From positions 1 through 33,854 of the forward strand of contig JAJZTU010000004.1 in assembly GCA_021848765.1 (NCBI GenBank): a stretch of 33,854 nt of DNA, read 5' to 3'. Positions within the stretch are counted from its first letter, which is position 1; every line of letters starts with the position of its first letter. The position numbers and the translations under genes are program-made. The notes under the pieces are model-generated. The model saw only the letters and a program-made list of their open reading frames with translations. It was not told the DNA's origin and ran no database searches. Positions 29,033 through 33,854 of the stretch are shown in pieces. Source of the stretch: Bacillota bacterium (GTDB taxonomy: Bacteria > Bacillota > GCA-003054495 > Carboxydocellales > JAJZTU01).

Positions 29033-29917
29033 ATGTCCAAACCCGGATTCTGTATTGTGGGAGCAGGGGTAGTAGGAACAGCGGTAGCAACCCTCCTGAC
29101 CGCCCAGGGATATCGCCTGGTAGGTGTGGCCAGCAGAAGTTTGTCTGCCGCTCAGGGGTTAGCCGAAAGGCTGGGAATCAAGGAAGCCGTATCCCAATCT
29201 CCCTGGGAAGTCACCAGGGGAGCGAAGCTGGTTTTTATAACTACTCCTGACAAAGCTATTTACGAGGTTTGTGCGGCCATCCAAAAGCATGGGGGTTTTT
29301 CACCGGAGATGATAGTTATACATATGAGCGGGGCTTTGGCCAGCGATAGTCTGGCGCCCGCCAGAGAAGCGGGAGCACGGGTGCTGTCCCTGCATCCCCT
29401 CCAATCCTTTGCCAGGGTGGAGGAGGCTGTGGCCAACCTGCCCGGTTCCGTATTCACGCTGGAGGGAGACCAAGAGGCCGGAGAATGGGGTTTCGCCATT
29501 ATCAGGGATTTAGGAGGACAAGGCTTTGCCATTTCCAAAGCAAACAAGGCTCTCTATCACGGAGCTGCAGTAATAGCTGCCAATTACCTGGTGAGTTTAG
29601 CCCATCTGAGCACGAGTATTCTGGAGGAGATTGGGATTCCCCGGGAAAAGGGGGTAGAGGCCCTGGTCCCGTTGATGGAAGGGGTTTTGAAAAATATCAA
29701 AGCCCTGGGTCCGGCTAAGGCCCTGACCGGGCCAATTGCCCGGGGTGATGCGGAAACTGTTGAGAAGCATGTGAGCTACCTGGCCAAGCTGCCGGGAGAG
29801 TATTTAACAATATACAGGGAACTGGGAGCTTATACTGTGAACGTAGCCCTGGAAAAGGGCACCATAGACCGGGAGGCGGCCGGCAAGCTGCTGGCAGTGC
29901 TTAATAAGGAGGAATAA
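29033..29917 (+). CDS. Rossmann-like/DUF2520 oxidoreductase, candidate ketopantoate reductase
   Basis: A 294-residue protein with an N-terminal NAD(P)-binding fold (GFCIVGAGVVGTAVATLL; GxGxxG around residues 11-16) and a C-terminal all-helical DUF2520 domain (NYLVSLAHLSTSIL, then LTGPIARGD). It is the first gene of a run with panB and panC, while no panE or ilvC is present here. I recall that the alternative ketopantoate reductase PanG of Francisella belongs to a related DUF2520 group, so reduction of ketopantoate to pantoate is the likeliest role. The assignment rests on context and fold. ATG 29033 follows AGGGGGAAG; panB begins 3 nt after its stop. Confidence 0.8.
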   Translation: MSKPGFCIVGAGVVGTAVATLLTAQGYRLVGVASRSLSAAQGLAERLGIKEAVSQSPWEVTRGAKLVFITTPDKAIYEVCAAIQKHGGFSPEMIVIHMSGALASDSLAPAREAGARVLSLHPLQSFARVEEAVANLPGSVFTLEGDQEAGEWGFAIIRDLGGQGFAISKANKALYHGAAVIAANYLVSLAHLSTSILEEIGIPREKGVEALVPLMEGVLKNIKALGPAKALTGPIARGDAETVEKHVSYLAKLPGEYLTIYRELGAYTVNVALEKGTIDREAAGKLLAVLNKEE

Positions 29918-29920
29918 AAA

Positions 29921-30751
29921 ATGGCGAGAGTGACAACTACTTCTTTACGCCGAATGAAGGAAGAAGGCAGGAAAATTTCGGTCCTGACAGCCTATGATTA
30001 TTCTACAGCCAAGATTCTGGACGCAGCCGGAGTGGATGTGTTGCTGGTGGGAGACTCCCTGGGGATGGTAATGCTGGGTTATGACTCCACTCTTCCCGTG
30101 ACCATGGCCGACATGCTTCATCACACCAAAGCTGTTGCCAGAGGGACCCGGAACGCTATGGTAATTACCGATATGCCCTTCATGTCCTACCATATCTCTG
30201 TTGAGGAGAGTGTGCGCAATGCCGGCCGGTGCCTCCAGGAGGCAGGGGCCCAGGCGGTTAAACTGGAAGGCGGCCGGGAGATGGCCGATACTATTAAAGC
30301 CATTATCCGGACAGGAATTCCCGTAATGGGACACCTTGGCCTGACTCCCCAGCAGGTCCACCAACTTGGCGGATTTAGTGTCCAGGGGCGTGACGAGGCC
30401 CAGGCCCGCAAAATTCTGGAGGATGCACAGCTTCTGGAGGAGGTAGGGGTTTTTTCCTTAGTATTGGAGTGTGTACCCGCCCCGCTGGCCAAGCTGGTTT
30501 CGGAAACCGTCAAGATTCCCACAATCGGCATAGGTGCAGGGGCTGGCTGTGACGGCCAGGTTTTGGTCATTCAGGACCTCCTGGGCCTTTACAGCGACCT
30601 GACCCCCAAGTTTGTTAAACAGTTTGCTAAGCTTAATGAACCCATGACCGCGGCGGTCAAACAATATATCAAAGAGGTACAGGAGGGTGTCTTCCCGGGG
30701 CCGGAGCACACCTTTGGCATGGAGGAAAGCCTGCTCAAAAAGCTTTACTAA
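29921..30751 (+). CDS. panB: Ketopantoate hydroxymethyltransferase
   Basis: A 276-residue enzyme of typical size that transfers a hydroxymethyl group from methylene-THF to 2-ketoisovalerate, the first committed pantothenate step. Motifs: VLTAYDYSTAKILDAAGVD, LVGDSLGMVMLGYDSTLPVT (metal-binding Asp), AVKLEGG, and IPTIGIGAGAGCDGQVLVI. The start ATG 29921 follows AAGGAGG by 7-8 nt. Nearly fused to the upstream reductase (3-bp gap) and 68 bp before panC, so all share the attenuated promoter. It ties the folate genes to coenzyme A synthesis by using a folate one-carbon donor. Confidence 0.97.
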   Translation: MARVTTTSLRRMKEEGRKISVLTAYDYSTAKILDAAGVDVLLVGDSLGMVMLGYDSTLPVTMADMLHHTKAVARGTRNAMVITDMPFMSYHISVEESVRNAGRCLQEAGAQAVKLEGGREMADTIKAIIRTGIPVMGHLGLTPQQVHQLGGFSVQGRDEAQARKILEDAQLLEEVGVFSLVLECVPAPLAKLVSETVKIPTIGIGAGAGCDGQVLVIQDLLGLYSDLTPKFVKQFAKLNEPMTAAVKQYIKEVQEGVFPGPEHTFGMEESLLKKLY

Positions 30752-30819
30752 CTGCTTCGTGTAGGGCGGGGTTCCACGCACTACCCTTACGTAGACAACT
30801 AGACTCGGGAGGACATTAA

Positions 30820-31665
30820 ATGCAGATAATCAAGACGGTTGCCGAGATGAAAGACTTTGTACACAAGATTAAAGCCGCGGGTAAAAGCCTGGCCCTGGTC
30901 CCCACCATGGGTTACCTCCATCAGGGCCACCTGACCCTCATGAGGGAGGCCAAAGCTGCTTGTAATACGGTGGTAACCAGTATTTTTGTGAATCCCTTGC
31001 AGTTCGGGGTAGGAGAGGACTACGAAGAATATCCCCGGGACCTGACCAGGGACGCCCAGCTAGCGGAGCCGGCCGGTGTCGATGCTATTTTTGCTCCTGC
31101 TGTGGCTGAGATGTACCCTAAAGGCTATCATACTTTTGTAGATGTTGAGGAAATTACCAACCACCTGTGTGGGCGCTCCCGTGCCGGTCATTTCCGCGGG
31201 GTTACCACAGTGGTTAACAAGCTGTTTAACATTGTCCAGCCGGACAAGGCTTTTTTCGGACAAAAGGATGCCCAGCAGGTTCTGGTCATTAAGCGAATGG
31301 TAGCCGACCTCAATATGAACCTGGAGATAGTCACCGTCCCCATTGTCCGGGAAGAGGACGGCCTGGCCATGAGTTCCCGGAACGTATATTTAACCCCGGA
31401 GGAACGCCGGGCAGCCCTGATGCTCAACAGGAGCCTGCAACAGGCCAAAGCAGCAATTGAGGCAGGTGAGCGAAGGGGCAGCGCAATCCGGGACATGATT
31501 GTCCAAACCATAGAGACGGAAAAGCTGGCCAATATCGATTACGTCGAAGTAGTAGCCATGTCCAGCCTGGAACCCCAGGAAAAACTCGAGGGCGAAATAT
31601 TAATCGCTCTGGCAGTACGTTTTGGCAAGACCAGGCTGATTGACAATATTATGCTTACTGTTTAA
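30820..31665 (+). CDS. panC: Pantothenate synthetase
   Basis: A 281-residue ligase joining pantoate and beta-alanine with ATP through a pantoyl-adenylate. It has the nucleotidylyltransferase motif HQGH at residues 34-37 in PTMGYLHQGHL, SIFVNPLQF, GRSRAGHFRGVTTVVNKLF, FFGQKDAQQ and the KMSKS-like MSSRNVYL. ATG 30820 follows GGGAGGA. The substrate beta-alanine comes from panD immediately downstream. The 68-bp gap to panB holds a short imperfect hairpin and no terminator. Confidence 0.97.
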   Translation: MQIIKTVAEMKDFVHKIKAAGKSLALVPTMGYLHQGHLTLMREAKAACNTVVTSIFVNPLQFGVGEDYEEYPRDLTRDAQLAEPAGVDAIFAPAVAEMYPKGYHTFVDVEEITNHLCGRSRAGHFRGVTTVVNKLFNIVQPDKAFFGQKDAQQVLVIKRMVADLNMNLEIVTVPIVREEDGLAMSSRNVYLTPEERRAALMLNRSLQQAKAAIEAGERRGSAIRDMIVQTIETEKLANIDYVEVVAMSSLEPQEKLEGEILIALAVRFGKTRLIDNIMLTV

Positions 31666-31708
31666 CCGGGGATTCCCGTGAGAAAATGCATGTGTGGGGG
31701 GAAGAGTT

Positions 31709-32092
31709 ATGTTTCGCACAATGTTCAAATCCAAAATCCACAGGGCCACTGTAACTGAGGCCAATCTTAACTATGTTGGCAGCATCACCATTGATTCCCT
31801 GCTGATGGAAGCAGCAGATTTACTGCCGAATGAAAAGGTTCAGGTAGTAAATAATAATAACGGGGCCCGCTTGGAAACATATGTTATCGAGGGGGAGCCC
31901 GGGTCCGGGGTAATCTGCCTTAATGGCGCCGCTGCCCGCCTGGTCCAGCCGGGGGATTCTGTCATCATCATTTCCTATGCTCTGGTAAGTGATGAGGAAG
32001 CACGAACCCTTAAGCCGAAGGTGGTTTATGTCAATGAGCGCAATCAAATGGTGGAAACCGCTAACAAGGAAAATCACGGGGATATCCGCTAA
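31709..32092 (+). CDS. panD: Aspartate 1-decarboxylase
   Basis: A 127-residue pyruvoyl enzyme (same length as in B. subtilis) making beta-alanine from aspartate. The proenzyme self-cleaves between Gly24 and Ser25 in NYVGSITID; Tyr and Arg residues of the active site lie in NNNNGARLETYVIEGEPGSG and GDSVIIISYA. ATG 31709 follows GGGGGGAAGAG; an earlier in-frame GTG at 31694 has no good site. The last nine codons (NKENHGDIR) lie in the first copy of a 28-bp duplication that includes the stop region. Confidence 0.97.
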   Translation: MFRTMFKSKIHRATVTEANLNYVGSITIDSLLMEAADLLPNEKVQVVNNNNGARLETYVIEGEPGSGVICLNGAAARLVQPGDSVIIISYALVSDEEARTLKPKVVYVNERNQMVETANKENHGDIR

Positions 32093-32115
32093 CAAGGAAA
32101 ATCATCGGGATATCC
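32059..32115 (+). repeat. 28-bp tandem duplication across the panD stop
   Basis: The segment starting CGCTAACAAGGAAAATCA at 32059 is repeated from 32087, period 28 bp, with a difference only near the middle (CACGGGG versus CATCGGG) before GATATCC/GATATCC ends. The panD TAA (32090-32092) is supplied by the second copy's CGCTAA in the other frame. Confidence 0.88.
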
Positions 32116-32129
32116 ACTAAGCATATAAC

Positions 32130-32159
32130 TTGACAAGGCTCCCGGTGAATGGATAGAAT
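32130..32159 (+). promoter_or_regulatory. Sigma-A promoter of the nad operon
   Basis: Perfect TTGACA (32130-32135) and TAGAAT (32154-32159) separated by 18 bp, 48 bp before the nadA start and just after the 28-bp duplication. No clear NiaR-type operator was recognised. Confidence 0.7.
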
Positions 32160-32207
32160 TAGGGTGGTATAGAGTACTTCTAACGGACGCAGTAAGGAGC
32201 TGAAATC

Positions 32208-33140
32208 ATGGAATATACCATTAGTAAAGAAAAGTTCGACCGGTTGAGCACTGATATCGCCCGGCTCAGGGAAGAACGCAAGGCAGTAATCTTGGCCCAC
32301 CTGTATCAACGCCCGGAGATTCAGGATGTGGCTGATTTTATTGGTGATTCCCTGATGTTGGCTCAAAAGGCAGCGGCAACAGATGCGGAAGTCATAGTCT
32401 TCTGTGGGGTTCACTTTATGGCCGAAAGTGCTGCAATATTGTCCCCGGACAAAGTAGTCCTGCTGCCGGAAGAGCGGGCAGGCTGTCCCATGGCGGATAT
32501 GATCACGGCTGAAGCCCTGCGGGAGAAAAAACGCCGGCACCCTGAGGCTATTGTGGTCTGTTATGTGAATTCCTCTGCTGATGTAAAAGCGGAAAGTGAT
32601 ATTTGCTGTACTTCTTCGAATGCCGTCAAGGTGGTGGAGTCTCTACCGCCTGATCAGCCAGTTTTATTTGTGCCTGACCAAAACCTCGGACACTGGGTTG
32701 GCCTGCAGACCGGACGGAAAATCATTCCCTGGGAAGGCTACTGTAATACCCATGACCGGGTGACCGCCCACGATATCGAAAAAGCCCGGGTCCTCCACCC
32801 CGAGGCGCCGGTTTTGGTACATCCGGAATGTAAGCCGGATGTGGTGGCTTTGGCTGACGGTGTTTTCAGTACAGCCGGGATTATCAAATATGCTCAGGCC
32901 AGTGAGGCCCGGGAGTTTATTATTGGAACAGAATGCGGAATCCTGCACCAGCTGCACAAGACTTGTCCCGGTAAAGAATTTCACTTGGTTACCAATAAAT
33001 TGGTGTGCCCTAACATGAAATCCACTACCCTGGATAAAGTCCAATGGTGCCTGGAAGAAATGCAACCCAGAATTACTGTTTCCGATGATATTCGTCAAAA
33101 GGCCAATGCAGCTTTAGATCAGATGCTGGCACTTAGCTGA
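32208..33140 (+). CDS. nadA: Quinolinate synthase
   Basis: A 310-residue iron-sulfur enzyme condensing iminoaspartate with dihydroxyacetone phosphate to quinolinate, the second step of de novo NAD synthesis. The three expected [4Fe-4S] ligands are Cys93 (AGCPMAD), Cys179 (EGYCNTH) and Cys267 (LVCPNMK), with the family's spacing of about 87 residues. Other motifs are AHLYQRPEIQDVADFIGDS and HPECKPDVV. ATG 32208 follows AAGGAGCTG. It overlaps nothing; nadB starts 17 bp after its stop behind GGGAGGA, so the two form an operon supplying iminoaspartate and using it. Confidence 0.97.
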   Translation: MEYTISKEKFDRLSTDIARLREERKAVILAHLYQRPEIQDVADFIGDSLMLAQKAAATDAEVIVFCGVHFMAESAAILSPDKVVLLPEERAGCPMADMITAEALREKKRRHPEAIVVCYVNSSADVKAESDICCTSSNAVKVVESLPPDQPVLFVPDQNLGHWVGLQTGRKIIPWEGYCNTHDRVTAHDIEKARVLHPEAPVLVHPECKPDVVALADGVFSTAGIIKYAQASEAREFIIGTECGILHQLHKTCPGKEFHLVTNKLVCPNMKSTTLDKVQWCLEEMQPRITVSDDIRQKANAALDQMLALS

Positions 33141-33157
33141 TTCGGGAGGATACATTG

Positions 33158-33854
33158 GTGGTTGGAAGATACGCTGTCAATTTTGAACTGAGTGGCCTCC
33201 CCTCGGAAACCACTGACTATCTGGTGATAGGTAGTGGCATAGCCGGACTCTATAGCGCTCTGAAGGCCAGTAAACTAGGTCAGGTTATCCTGCTGACCAA
33301 AAAGAAATTGGCAGACAGTAACACTGAGCATGCCCAGGGAGGCATCGCTGCCGCTATAGATGAAGAGGACTCCCCTGACCTGCATTTTGAGGACACAGTG
33401 GAGGCCGGAGCGGGGCTGTGTGACCCCAAGGCTGTCGACATACTGGTTAACGAAGGACCGGATAGAGTCATGGAACTTTTGGAGATGGGGGCTAATTTTG
33501 ACCGGGAGGGCAACAGTATTGCCCTGACCAGGGAAGGAGCTCACAGCCGCCGGAGGGTCCTGCATGCCCATGGTGATGCTACCGGCGGAGAAATCCACAG
33601 TACCCTGGTTAGAGAGGTGCGCCGGGAAGGCTTGGTCCACATCAGGGAAGATCATTTCGTAGTAGACCTGCTGACTGATAAAGACAGATGCTTTGGAGTG
33701 CTGGCTATAGATGGAAAGGGCAGGCTGATTGCCTACCTGGCCAAGGTAATAATCCTGGCAACCGGAGGAGCCGGTCGTTTGTTTAAAAATACGACTAATC
33801 CGGAGGTGGCCACCGGTGACGGTATAGCCATAGCCTACCGGGCAGGGGCACAAC
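33158..33854 (+). CDS. nadB: L-aspartate oxidase, N-terminal part (cut by window end)
   Basis: The reading frame from GTG 33158 is open to the window end (232 codons) and lacks only its C-terminal half. It shows the FAD-binding GSGIAG at residues 25-30, the active-site block SNTEHAQGGIAA, FEDTVEAGAGLCDP and EGAHSRRRVLHAHGDATG, then IILATGGAGRLFKNTTNP. All are diagnostic of aspartate oxidase, which oxidises aspartate to iminoaspartate for NadA. GTG 33158 follows GGGAGGA by about 7 nt; TTG 33155 is a possible alternative. nadC and birA/coaX genes would be expected downstream from other Clostridia. Confidence 0.95.
   Translation, partial: MVGRYAVNFELSGLPSETTDYLVIGSGIAGLYSALKASKLGQVILLTKKKLADSNTEHAQGGIAAAIDEEDSPDLHFEDTVEAGAGLCDPKAVDILVNEGPDRVMELLEMGANFDREGNSIALTREGAHSRRRVLHAHGDATGGEIHSTLVREVRREGLVHIREDHFVVDLLTDKDRCFGVLAIDGKGRLIAYLAKVIILATGGAGRLFKNTTNPEVATGDGIAIAYRAGAQ

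Overview
This window looks like a chromosomal segment of a spore-forming, probably anaerobic, Gram-positive bacterium of the Clostridia, most plausibly a Peptococcaceae / Desulfotomaculum / Thermincola-type organism. Three things suggest this: a backbone in nearly the same order as the Bacillus subtilis yabK-ftsH region (fin, mfd, spoVT, yabN/mazG, yabO/rqcP, yabP, yabQ, divIC, yabR, spoIIE, tilS, ftsH); a formate-tetrahydrofolate ligase gene, as in Wood-Ljungdahl organisms; and a secreted seven-haem c-type cytochrome beside a membrane-anchored NHL protein. The species cannot be fixed from the sequence alone. I see no tRNA, rRNA, CRISPR array, insertion sequence or phage gene.

Layout. 1-800: a forespore-type promoter, a compact PrsW-like membrane protease candidate and the anti-sigma-F factor fin. 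880-7919: mfd, the lipoprotein foldase prsA, spoVT behind a second sigma-G-type promoter, and the two-domain mazG. 8046-10764: hup (HU), rqcP, a SpoIID/LytB protein, yabP and yabQ. 10765-11742: two perfect DnaA boxes that run in register into an eleven-unit array of 11-bp repeats, then a solitary sigma-region-4-like HTH gene and divIC. 11761-15764: yabR with its own promoter, ppx/gppA behind a 21-bp tandem repeat, and spoIIE behind a wide-spaced Spo0A-type promoter. 15911-18250: convergent cytochrome c and NHL genes. 18424-22922: a split ThrE-type exporter, tilS and ftsH. 22994-28714: ndk, a hotdog thioesterase, fhs with a structured leader, an HD-domain gene and folP-folB-folK. 28689-33854: a promoter inside the end of folK, a leader RNA with an intrinsic terminator, a DUF2520 reductase candidate with panB-panC-panD, and a nadA-nadB operon cut off by the window end.

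How the genes work together. The left half is a sporulation, cell-division and genome-maintenance cluster. Its regulatory DNA is well preserved: two sigma-G-like promoters with identical 18-bp spacing, and the 21-bp-spaced spoIIE promoter with a 0A box. The right half is a cofactor block: folate (folP, folB, folK, and fhs as folate user), pantothenate (panB, panC, panD and a probable ketopantoate reductase) and NAD (nadA, nadB).

The least explained items are the helically phased DnaA-box/11-mer array upstream of the HTH-divIC pair, the forespore-promoted PrsW-like gene next to fin, the hup start codon placed at the centre of a perfect inverted repeat, and the pan leader RNA.
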